From assembly GCA_026193355.1 (NCBI GenBank), contig JAPHTL010000231.1, positions 1-8,092 of the forward strand: a stretch of 8,092 bases of DNA, given 5' to 3'. The notes under the pieces were generated by a model that was not told the origin of the DNA, searched no databases, and saw nothing but the letters and a program-made list of their open reading frames with translations. The stretch comes from Rhodospirillales bacterium (GTDB taxonomy: Bacteria; Pseudomonadota; Alphaproteobacteria; Rhodospirillales; JAPHTL01). The position numbers and the translations under genes are program-made. How positions within the stretch are numbered: position 1 is the first letter of the stretch; the number at the start of each line of letters is the position of its first letter. Shown here in pieces: positions 1 to 6,170 of the stretch.

Positions 1-57
1 CGCCTCACGGCGACTCGACCCGGTGAATATGCCGCATCTGGATATAGGGGTAATTCA

Positions 58-588
58 ATGGCAGAAAACGTAACCCTCACAGGAACGGAAAGAACGTTCG
101 GTGAGGATGAGATTATCGTCAGCAAGACGGATTTGAAGGGGCACATCACCTACGCCAATGATGTTTTCTTGCGGCTTTACGGGGGTGGCGAAGATGAGGT
201 TCTGGGCAAGCCCCACAGCCTTGTGCGTAATCCGGACATGCCGCGCTGCATCTTCAAGCTGCTTTGGGATACATTGGGCAAGGGTGAAGAAATCTTCGCC
301 TACGTGGTCAATCGTTCGAAGAACGGCGATCATTATTGGGTTTTGGCGCATGTCACACCCAGCCGCGATGCGTCGGGCGCGATCGTTGGCTACCACTCAA
401 ACCGCCGTGTGCCGGGCCGAAAGGTGCTCGAAGCCGTCATCATGCCGCTCTACAGGGACTTGCTTGCCCTCGAACAAAGCCACAGCAACCGCAAGGAAGG
501 CATGAACGCGGCTTACGCGAAACTGATGAATATTCTGAAGGAAAAGGGGCTCGCATACGATGAGTTTATCTTCTCTCTCCAAGACTAA
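58..588 (+). CDS. Aer-type PAS sensor protein, CetB-like half of a split energy-taxis receptor
   Basis: Soluble 176-residue protein with one PAS domain (about residues 12-118) and a helical tail. It aligns without gaps to the E. coli Aer PAS domain from memory: N34 (in AND), the R57-x-P59-D60-M-P stretch, W70 and the KNGDHYW motif (88-94) fall at Aer numbering. In Aer these residues surround the FAD cofactor, so FAD-based redox sensing is the likely role. There is no membrane segment and no signalling domain; the output must pass to a partner, almost certainly the receptor whose gene overlaps its last 29 nt. The tail (about 126-176) ends in YDEFIFSL, which I associate with stand-alone proteobacterial PAS proteins of this kind. 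The start is supported by AGGGG at 46-50, seven nt before the ATG. Oddity: position 58 is Asn where Aer has His. Family assignment is strong; cofactor binding is inferred. Confidence 0.88.
   Translation: MAENVTLTGTERTFGEDEIIVSKTDLKGHITYANDVFLRLYGGGEDEVLGKPHSLVRNPDMPRCIFKLLWDTLGKGEEIFAYVVNRSKNGDHYWVLAHVTPSRDASGAIVGYHSNRRVPGRKVLEAVIMPLYRDLLALEQSHSNRKEGMNAAYAKLMNILKEKGLAYDEFIFSLQD
545..549 (+). promoter_or_regulatory. Ribosome binding site for the chemoreceptor, inside the PAS gene
   Basis: AGGGG lies 10 nt before the ATG at 560 and within the coding sequence of the upstream PAS gene. The receptor frame has a TGA at 536-538 and no other ATG, GTG or TTG between there and 560, so this site and start are effectively forced. 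The layout suggests translational coupling of the two genes. Confidence 0.6.
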
Positions 589-1864
589 GGGCGCTTTGAT
601 CGCCGCTGCGGGCGCCAGCGTCCTTGCTGAAGTCGGGGTGTTTGTCGGGCTGCCTGGCGTCGTTGAGCTTGCCCTTCTTGGCGCCACCATCGCCTCTGCC
701 GTAGTCGGCATCTGGTTCATTTCGGTTGCCAACAGGGAATTCCGCCGCACCAAAGATGTCCTTGAAAGAGCCGGACAGGGCGATTTCGAGGCGCGTGTTT
801 TAAATATCCGTGAAGGTGGCGATATCGGACTTATGCAGAATGCCGTCAACGGCTTCATCGACCGGTCTGATGCGTATATCCGCGAATCCATGGCCTGTCA
901 GGAGTACGTGGCAGACGGCAAGTACTTCCGGCGCATCCTGCCTGGTGGGTTGAGAGGCGCCTTCCTTAACGCATCGAACGTCTTCAACAAGGCGACCGAT
1001 TTCACGGCCAACAAGGTGCGTGATTTCGGAACCGTCACGGACGATTTCGAGCGCAACATGAAAAGCGCCATGCAGACCGTTGCATCGGCAGCGACCGAAC
1101 TGCAATCCACCGCGCAGGGAATGGAAGATACAGCGAAGCAGACAAGCCTGCAGGCGAACGCCGCCTCCACCGCATCGCAGGACGCTTCCTCGAATGTGCA
1201 GACCGTCGCCAGCGCGGCCGAGGAGCTGAGCGCATCGATCTCCGAAATCGCCCGTCAGGCGAACCAGTCAACGGATATCGCTGGCGAAGCGGTGGCCGAG
1301 GTCGAGGGAACCAACGAGAAGGTTCAGGGTCTGGCCGAAGCGGCCAACAAGATCGGCGAGGTTGTGGCGATCATCACCGATATCGCCGAACAGACAAACC
1401 TGTTGGCCCTGAATGCGACCATCGAAGCGGCGCGCGCCGGTGACGCGGGCAAGGGCTTTGCGGTTGTGGCCTCGGAAGTGAAAAACCTCGCCAATCAGAC
1501 AGCCAAGGCAACGGAGGAAATCTCCAGCCAGATTGGCGGCATTCAGGACGCAACCCAGGAAGCCGTTGAAGCCATCCGCTCGATCGGCGAGATCATCACC
1601 AAGATGAGCGAGATCTCCACGTCCATCTCGGCGGCCGTCGAGGAACAGGGTGCGGCGACGCAGGAAATCGCCCGCAACGTGGAACAGGCCGCCAACGGCA
1701 CCAACGAGGTGTCAAGCAACATCCATGATGTGACCCAGGGCGCCGACCAGACCGGCCAGTCAGCGCAGGATGTGCTGACCGCGGCGGGAGAACTGTCCAG
1801 GCAGTCCGAACTGCTTGACTCTGAAATGGACAAGTTCCTGATCGAAATGCGCAAGGTTCTCTAA
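560..1864 (+). CDS. Membrane-anchored methyl-accepting chemotaxis protein, CetA-like half of a split Aer receptor
   Basis: 434-residue chemoreceptor that should relay the signal of the adjacent PAS protein to CheA/CheW. A hydrophobic hairpin (about 10-29 and 32-55) has only a few residues between its segments, so there is no periplasmic ligand domain, as in Aer. A HAMP domain follows (about 56-108, with GDFEARV and GDIGLMQNAVNGF) and then a second HAMP-like stretch (about 112-147, DGKYFRRI...GAFLNASNVFNKA). A long coiled-coil signalling domain (about 160-430) carries the canonical hairpin tip (AEQTNLLALNATIEAARAG, about 276-294). Paired glutamates at E221/E222 and E361/E362 sit in Ala/Ser-rich contexts and are candidate methylation sites. 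There is no C-terminal CheR-tethering pentapeptide. The gene overlaps the PAS gene by 29 nt in the +1 frame. The receptor call is near certain; the partnership is inferred from overlap and topology. Confidence 0.93.
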   Translation: MSLSSLSKTKGALIAAAGASVLAEVGVFVGLPGVVELALLGATIASAVVGIWFISVANREFRRTKDVLERAGQGDFEARVLNIREGGDIGLMQNAVNGFIDRSDAYIRESMACQEYVADGKYFRRILPGGLRGAFLNASNVFNKATDFTANKVRDFGTVTDDFERNMKSAMQTVASAATELQSTAQGMEDTAKQTSLQANAASTASQDASSNVQTVASAAEELSASISEIARQANQSTDIAGEAVAEVEGTNEKVQGLAEAANKIGEVVAIITDIAEQTNLLALNATIEAARAGDAGKGFAVVASEVKNLANQTAKATEEISSQIGGIQDATQEAVEAIRSIGEIITKMSEISTSISAAVEEQGAATQEIARNVEQAANGTNEVSSNIHDVTQGADQTGQSAQDVLTAAGELSRQSELLDSEMDKFLIEMRKVL

Positions 1865-1890
1865 CCGGATCCTTAGCATAGAACAGAAAA

Positions 1891-1925
1891 GGCCCGCCGC
1901 GTTTCAAACCGCAGCGGGCCTTTTT
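1891..1925 (+). terminator. Rho-independent terminator, probably bidirectional, between convergent genes
   Basis: Arms 1891-1897 (GGCCCGC) and 1914-1920 (GCGGGCC) pair perfectly. After one C/A mismatch the stem continues with GC pairs and a GTTT-C-AAAC inner stem. TTTTT (1921-1925) follows on the + strand, ending the PAS/receptor transcript. On the - strand the same hairpin is followed by TTTT (complement of 1887-1890), so it can also end transcription of the universal stress protein gene. Confidence 0.85.
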
Positions 1926-1941
1926 CGTTTTCGCCTTTGTA

Positions 1942-2805
1942 TCAGCGGGCCATCAGAACCGGGATGGCGGCGTTTTCCAGAACCACCTTTGTCACACCGC
2001 CAAGTATCATCTGATACATGCGGGAATGGGAATAGGCCCCCATCACCAGCATGCCGCAATCCAGCTTTATGCATTCCATCAGAATGGCCTCTCCCACCGA
2101 ATGACCGGCGGGTGAAAAGGCAACCGTTTCCGCCTTGATGCCGTGCCAGCCCAGATAGGCGGCAAGGGGCGGAGCCGCATCCCCTTCCGTCTCATCTGAT
2201 TCAGCCGTCAATATGTAAACGGATTTTGCGGTTTTCATGAACGGCAGGGCCTCGGTTACGGCGCGCGCGCCTTCGGCGCTGCCATTCCAGGCCACCGCAA
2301 TTCTGGCGCGGTTCATCGCCCCCCCTCCGGCAGGCGCGACCAGGACCGGTCGGCCGGATTCAAAAAGGGCGGCGTTGAGGATAACCGGGGATGGATAATC
2401 CGCGCCGCTGACCGGCCGCCCGACAACCACCAGATCATGCAGCCTCGAACGGCGGGCCACCGTTTCATCATCACGGCCCATTTCCTCAGCGAAGGAAGCG
2501 CATAGTCCCTCATCCCCGGGCGTTGAAGCCAGACGGATGGCATAGGACGCGCAGTGGTCGTGAAAGACCTTGCGCGCAGTGGCGGCTTGCTGGTCCGTTT
2601 CACGCGCAGCGATATCGATCATCTCTTCGATCATCGCCCCCGACATGCCCTCGCCAAGCAAGGGAACTGCCGCCTTGGGATCGGCGCGAACGTGGAGAAC
2701 TTCGACATGGGCGCCGAAATCGCGCCCCACCGCGAAGGCCAGTTCCATCGCCGGTCTGCCGTGCTCCCCCCCGTCGAGGGGGACGAGAATGGTCCGAAAG
2801 CTCAT
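1942..2805 (-). CDS. Universal stress protein, tandem UspA domains
   Basis: 287-residue cytoplasmic protein with two UspA folds. Domain 1 (about 1-158) opens with the typical FRTILVPLDGGEHG and closes with RPVLVAP. Domain 2 (about 165-287) contains IAVAWNGS near 169-176 and the nucleotide-loop region GAYSHSRMYQMILGGVT (256-272), ending in IPVLMAR. The loop resembles the ATP-binding G-x2-G-x9-G type, but its second Gly is Ser259, so ATP binding is likely but not assured. Domain 1 lacks this loop, as is common for tandem Usps where one half has degenerated. AGGGAGG at 2811-2817 sits 5 nt from the ATG and fixes the start. It lies 91 nt downstream of the fused kinase gene on the same strand, and probably shares its transcript. 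Usps generally aid survival under starvation, hypoxia or other stress; the exact role here is unknown. Confidence 0.92.
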   Translation of the reverse strand: MSFRTILVPLDGGEHGRPAMELAFAVGRDFGAHVEVLHVRADPKAAVPLLGEGMSGAMIEEMIDIAARETDQQAATARKVFHDHCASYAIRLASTPGDEGLCASFAEEMGRDDETVARRSRLHDLVVVGRPVSGADYPSPVILNAALFESGRPVLVAPAGGGAMNRARIAVAWNGSAEGARAVTEALPFMKTAKSVYILTAESDETEGDAAPPLAAYLGWHGIKAETVAFSPAGHSVGEAILMECIKLDCGMLVMGAYSHSRMYQMILGGVTKVVLENAAIPVLMAR

Positions 2806-2896
2806 GGATCCCTCCCTTGTTTCCGCCTTGTCCCGGCCGTTCCCCCATGATGGACCCAGCCGCCTCCGGTTTCCAGACTATTTCTTGTCCGCGCGG

Positions 2897-4432
2897 TCAG
2901 ACGCCCAGAAGCGCGCGCGCAGCGTCCAGCGTATCCTTCTTCGGACCCGCACTGTCAATGCGGGACCAGTCGATTGCGCCCAGATCGTAGGTCAGTTGCT
3001 TGCGCAGGACATCCACCCCGGCATCGGACGCATTGCCCTTGCGTCTTGTCACCCGTTCTTCCATGACCGAAACGGGCGCTTCCACCCAAAGCCCGCTGAA
3101 AGGGACCCCCAGTTCTCCGGCAAGGCGGGCGGCCTGCGCGCGCTCTGCCGGGTCGGCGAAAACCGCATCGACGATGGCCGAATGCCCAGCGGCAAGGGCG
3201 ATGCGGGCCTCGTCGAACATGGTCGCATAGACCCTGAGGCTGCTTTCCTTCGTATAATATTCCGCACCCAGACGGTCCGTCAGCCCAACCCCGGCCAGAC
3301 GTTTCCGGATCGCGTCGGAGCGGGATACCAGCGCGCCAGGCGCCCCGCCGACAAGCGGTGAAAGGGTCCGCGCCAGCCGCGATTTCCCGCTGCCCGAAAG
3401 GCCACCCACGGCGATCAGCCGGGGGGGTGATGGCTCGAGGTATTGTGCGGCATGTTCCAGATAACCCTGCGCCGTGGCCACGGCTTCATCGCGCCGCGCC
3501 CCTTCTTCGAGTTGAGCCGCGGCTGCGGCCCCGACGTGGGCGCGCACCCCGGCCCGCACCGACAGCATCAGCGGCAGGGCGGCAAGCCCACCGACATCGC
3601 CGGTCAGATCCATATAGCGGTTGAAGACAAGCGCGGCCTCGCGCCGCCGGTGACGGTGATCAAGGTCCATAAGCAGGAAGGCGAGGTCATAGAGAACGTC
3701 GATACACGCGATGGCGTCGGAAAACTCGATGCAGTCGAACAGTGTCGGACGCCCGTCCAGCACGACAATATTGCCCAGATGCATATCGCCGTGACAGTGC
3801 CGAACCAGCCCCGCCGCCTGCCGTTGGTCGAGAACAGCCGCGCAGGCGGCCAGCGCCCGACGCGATCCTTCGGTGACACGGGCGATAAGGGCGGGGTCGA
3901 ATATGTCCGCGCCCCAGTCGGCGAAGCACCGGGCATTGTTCTCGACAATGCCGCCAAGGCCCGCAGCCCCGCCGCGGTCCTTTCGCACTTCGGCCCCCGT
4001 GTGGAAATCGACGATCCGCGCGGCAAGATTTTCAAGCAAGGCGCGGTCCATCTCGCCGCGCGCAGCAACGCGTTCAAGGATGCCGCCCTGATCGAAGCGG
4101 GTCATCTCGACCAGCCATTCGACCGGCTTCCCTTCCCCGTTCAGGGCCAGCGTCCCGCCGCCTTCGTCGATAACAGGCACAACGCGGCGATAGATGTCCG
4201 GCGCGGTGCGGCGGTTAAGCTCAAGCTCGGCTTCGCAATAGCGTCGCCGCAGATCAAGGGTGGAAAAGTCGAGGTACGGGAACTTCACCGCCTTCTTGAG
4301 TTTGAAGACTCGCCCGCCGATCAAAAACAGGTGCGAGATATGGGTCTCCACCCGTTCGACAGGGCCGGTTTCCCCGTATGATTCGGGTCGCGACAGAAAA
4401 TCGATTACGACGCCCTGTTCCTCGGCGAGCAT
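2897..4432 (-). CDS. Fused APH-like kinase and P-loop kinase/ATPase protein (COG2187-COG0645 type)
   Basis: 511-residue two-part protein. The N-terminal part (about 25-325) resembles aminoglycoside/choline phosphotransferases: a VFKLKK strand near 42-47 that could supply the nucleotide lysine, the catalytic loop HGDMHLGN (214-221; D216 catalytic, N221 metal) and FDCIEFSD (232-239; D233 in the DFG position). The C-terminal part (about 336-511) is a small P-loop kinase with Walker A GGLSGSGKS (343-351; K350, S351) and SRSDAIRK (370-377), as in COG0645 predicted kinases. The substrate is not known for this family, and antibiotic resistance should not be inferred from the APH-like fold. The start has AGAGGG (complement of 4438-4443) about 5 nt upstream. 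It lies between the dehydrogenase and stress protein genes on the same strand. A homologous kinase/Usp neighbour pair is known in the mycobacterial DosR regulon. Confidence 0.87.
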   Translation of the reverse strand: MLAEEQGVVIDFLSRPESYGETGPVERVETHISHLFLIGGRVFKLKKAVKFPYLDFSTLDLRRRYCEAELELNRRTAPDIYRRVVPVIDEGGGTLALNGEGKPVEWLVEMTRFDQGGILERVAARGEMDRALLENLAARIVDFHTGAEVRKDRGGAAGLGGIVENNARCFADWGADIFDPALIARVTEGSRRALAACAAVLDQRQAAGLVRHCHGDMHLGNIVVLDGRPTLFDCIEFSDAIACIDVLYDLAFLLMDLDHRHRRREAALVFNRYMDLTGDVGGLAALPLMLSVRAGVRAHVGAAAAAQLEEGARRDEAVATAQGYLEHAAQYLEPSPPRLIAVGGLSGSGKSRLARTLSPLVGGAPGALVSRSDAIRKRLAGVGLTDRLGAEYYTKESSLRVYATMFDEARIALAAGHSAIVDAVFADPAERAQAARLAGELGVPFSGLWVEAPVSVMEERVTRRKGNASDAGVDVLRKQLTYDLGAIDWSRIDSAGPKKDTLDAARALLGV

Positions 4433-4500
4433 GGAATCCCTCTCCCTCCGCGCTTTTCTGGAATCCTAACGTTCAGGCCACACGGGCGCAAAAGCCCCGG

Positions 4501-5424
4501 TCAAGCCGTCGTCCCGGCCGCGTAGGGTTTGACCACCGCGTAGAGAGTATCGTTGACCGGCGTCGCCACGCCGCACACCCGCCCCATGCGCGAGACGCCG
4601 CCCGACAGCCAGGCGGCCTCCAGCTGGCGCCCGGCCTCCAGGTCCTGAAGCAACGAGGACTTCATCTCGGGCGGCAGGCTGTCGGCAAAGGCCATGCGGC
4701 TTTCGACGATGTCGGCGGGCAGGTTGATCCCCATGGCGCGGCCGACCTCCGCGGTTTCCTCCATGGCGGCGAGGAACATGCGCCGCCCGTCCTCGTCGGT
4801 CCGCACCGGGCCGATGGACTGGCGGCTGGCGGCGGTGGCGCCGCTGAGTCCGACCAGAAAGACGAATTTCTCCCACAGGGCGCGGTGGATGTCGGCGGGC
4901 ACTTCGGCCGCAAATCCGGCGCCGCGGCAGGCCTCGGCGAAGGCGTCGATGCGCGGGCTGCGGACGTTGTCGGTCTCGCCCATCACCAGCTTGGCCATGG
5001 TCCCGGTGTGGTGGATGACGCCGGGCGCCGAGATCACGGTGGCGATGTAGGCGATGCCGCCGAGGATGTGTTCGGGCTCCAGGGCCTTGGACAGCAGGCC
5101 GATGCTCTCCACCCCGTTCTGAAACGGAATGACGGCGGTGTCATCCTTCAGCAATGGACGGCAAGCGGCGGCGGCTTCCTCGGTGTCCCACAGCTTGACA
5201 GCGAACAGCACCACGTCGACCGGGCCGATCGCCGCCGGGTCGTCGGTGGCGTTGGCAGGATGGATGGTGGCGTCGCCCAGTGGGCTTTCGATCCTGAGCC
5301 CCTGGGCGCGGATCGCCTCCAGATGACGGCCACGCGCCACGAAGGCCACCTCGTGACCGGCCTGGGCCAACCGCGCCCCGAAATATCCGCCGACCCCGCC
5401 CGCCGCCATTACCGCGATCTTCAT
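4501..5424 (-). CDS. Ketopantoate reductase family NADP-dependent dehydrogenase (2-dehydropantoate 2-reductase-like)
   Basis: 307-residue protein of ApbA/PanE type, predicted to reduce 2-dehydropantoate to pantoate with NADPH (pantothenate/CoA pathway) or to act on a related 2-keto acid. The N-terminal Rossmann fold starts MKIAVMAAGGVGGYFGA, with R31 after the second strand as expected for NADP. The family landmarks are present: K77 (AVK), N103 (FQNGVE), K186 (LWEKF, matching catalytic K176 of E. coli PanE) and the KSSLLQDLEAGRQLEA signature (255-270) with E269 matching E256. Length is normal. GGGAGA (complement of 5431-5436) lies 6 nt before the ATG. The first glycine of the dinucleotide loop is Ala7. 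Many alphaproteobacteria carry several paralogues of this family, so I do not assign panE. A TAGAAT-like -10 on the - strand near 5465-5470 could be its promoter, downstream of the hemerythrin terminator. Confidence 0.88.
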   Translation of the reverse strand: MKIAVMAAGGVGGYFGARLAQAGHEVAFVARGRHLEAIRAQGLRIESPLGDATIHPANATDDPAAIGPVDVVLFAVKLWDTEEAAAACRPLLKDDTAVIPFQNGVESIGLLSKALEPEHILGGIAYIATVISAPGVIHHTGTMAKLVMGETDNVRSPRIDAFAEACRGAGFAAEVPADIHRALWEKFVFLVGLSGATAASRQSIGPVRTDEDGRRMFLAAMEETAEVGRAMGINLPADIVESRMAFADSLPPEMKSSLLQDLEAGRQLEAAWLSGGVSRMGRVCGVATPVNDTLYAVVKPYAAGTTA

Positions 5425-5487
5425 GCCGTCTCTCCCATCGTTGGACCTGCTTGCGAAAAGGCAATTCTACGGTGCGATACCCGCAAA

Positions 5488-5517
5488 CGAAAAGCCCCGG
5501 CGATTTTCCGCCGGAGC
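5488..5517 (-). terminator. Rho-independent terminator after the hemerythrin gene
   Basis: On the - strand a 9-bp stem, GCTCCGGCG with CGCCGGGGC (one T-G pair, loop of 6), is followed by TTTTCG. The arms are 5509-5517 and 5494-5502, and the T run is the complement of 5490-5493. It begins about 40 nt past the hemerythrin stop and precedes the dehydrogenase start, so the two genes are probably separate transcription units. Confidence 0.85.
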
Positions 5518-5557
5518 CAGAAACCACGGGTCCGTCACATCGCAACGTCCAGAACGG

Positions 5558-5968
5558 TCAGGCGACGCGTTTGGCCATCAAAAAGCTTTCGAGCTCCCGC
5601 CTTTCGACCTCGACATGACCCTTGAGCCAGCGGGACAACAGCAACAGGGCATCGTTGCTGATTTCGTGGCTGGCCCCTTCCCGCAAGCGTGTCTGCAGAT
5701 CTTTGAGCGACTCGGAGAATTCACGATGAGCGCGCTTGTGCTCAACGATTCTTTCGTAGCCGGCCTGAGCCAGCATCGCCTCTTCTTCGGCGAAGTGGCC
5801 TGGCGTGCTGTTGATCATCCGTTCGATGATCCTGGCCACGACCTCCGGACCCTGGGAGGCGAAACAGGCTCCCAGAAGCTCGTCCACCTGTTCCTTCAGG
5901 TGCTGGTGATACCGATCGACCATCGCGATCCCGGCTAACTCGTCGTCATCCCAGGCGACAGACTGCAT
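5558..5968 (-). CDS. Bacteriohemerythrin, single-domain non-heme di-iron O2-binding protein with an altered ligand
   Basis: 136-residue protein of standard hemerythrin length and fold, a four-helix bundle that reversibly binds O2 at a di-iron site. It may serve O2 storage or delivery, or sensing. The opening (W6, D18-x-x-H21-x-x-L24), HFAEEE (H58, E62), HKRAH (H77, H81) and the WLKGH region (H118) supply six of the seven usual ligands. The seventh, an Asp five residues after the last His in the HxxxxD motif, is Arg123 here; E122 and E125 are the only nearby carboxylates. Iron-site geometry may therefore differ from classical hemerythrins. The start is firm: AGGAGGT (complement of 5973-5979) 4 nt from the ATG. 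The gene is flanked by terminators and appears monocistronic, lying between the soluble PAS receptor and the dehydrogenase. Confidence 0.88.
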   Translation of the reverse strand: MQSVAWDDDELAGIAMVDRYHQHLKEQVDELLGACFASQGPEVVARIIERMINSTPGHFAEEEAMLAQAGYERIVEHKRAHREFSESLKDLQTRLREGASHEISNDALLLLSRWLKGHVEVERRELESFLMAKRVA

Positions 5969-6023
5969 AATGACCTCCTGCGGTTTTCGCGTGTTCTTTT
6001 TCGGGAGTAATCCTTACTGGAAT

Positions 6024-6048
6024 CTTATAAGTGAAAGCCCGTTAACGG
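6024..6048 (-). promoter_or_regulatory. Candidate hemerythrin promoter with palindromic site
   Basis: On the - strand TATAAG (complement of 6024-6029) is a good -10 match placed to give a leader of roughly 50 nt. No convincing -35 is found 16-18 nt upstream. Instead a perfect 10-bp palindrome, CCGTTAACGG (6039-6048), lies where a -35 region or spacer would be, flanked by AAG/CTT. This could mean regulator-dependent transcription. It is a visual match only. Confidence 0.35.
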
Positions 6049-6101
6049 CTTCTTAAGACGCCCCCTCCTGATCGATTCCCAAATCCTGAACCCCGCCCAA
6101 C

Positions 6102-6130
6102 AAAAACCCCCGACGGTTTCCCGTCGGGGG
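6102..6130 (-). terminator. Strong rho-independent terminator after the soluble PAS chemoreceptor
   Basis: A perfect 10-bp stem (CCCCCGACGG at 6107-6116 with CCGTCGGGGG at 6121-6130, 4-nt loop) is followed on the - strand by TTTTT (complement of 6102-6106). It begins 41 nt past the receptor stop codon and insulates that gene from the hemerythrin promoter. Confidence 0.92.
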
Positions 6131-6170
6131 TTCATTTGCCGCCTGTCGCGGTATCATTTCTGCCTGGGTA

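Noticed and set aside
55..396. Open frame on the - strand opposite the PAS gene
   Set aside because: The + strand frame matches the Aer PAS domain residue for residue; the antisense frame resembles no family.
2523..3361. Several overlapping + strand frames across the Usp/kinase junction
   Set aside because: Arg/Pro/Ser-rich translations typical of shadow frames; no motif or plausible start signal.
3443..4381. Open frame on the + strand (about 312 codons) antisense to the fused kinase
   Set aside because: The opposite strand holds intact APH and Walker A motifs over the same region. The + frame shows no domain and no convincing ribosome binding site.
2897..4432. Aminoglycoside resistance gene, suggested by the APH-like catalytic loop
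   Set aside because: The fusion to a P-loop kinase and the overall length match a housekeeping or stress family of unknown substrate, not characterised resistance enzymes.
4433..4500. Possible terminator between the dehydrogenase and the fused kinase
   Set aside because: CCGGGGCTTTT near the dehydrogenase stop has no adequate pairing arm before the T run; only a weak 4-5 bp stem can be drawn.
4501..5424. Ala7 in place of the first Gly of the Rossmann loop as a sign of lost NADP binding
   Set aside because: The MKIAVMAAG-type opening is, as I recall, common in alphaproteobacterial members of this family, and all other cofactor and catalytic residues are present.
4378..5625. Long open frame on the + strand (about 415 codons)
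   Set aside because: It lies antisense to the dehydrogenase, a clear family member with its own ribosome binding site. The translation is low-complexity, Gly/His/Arg-rich and resembles nothing; it is a by-product of GC-rich codon use.
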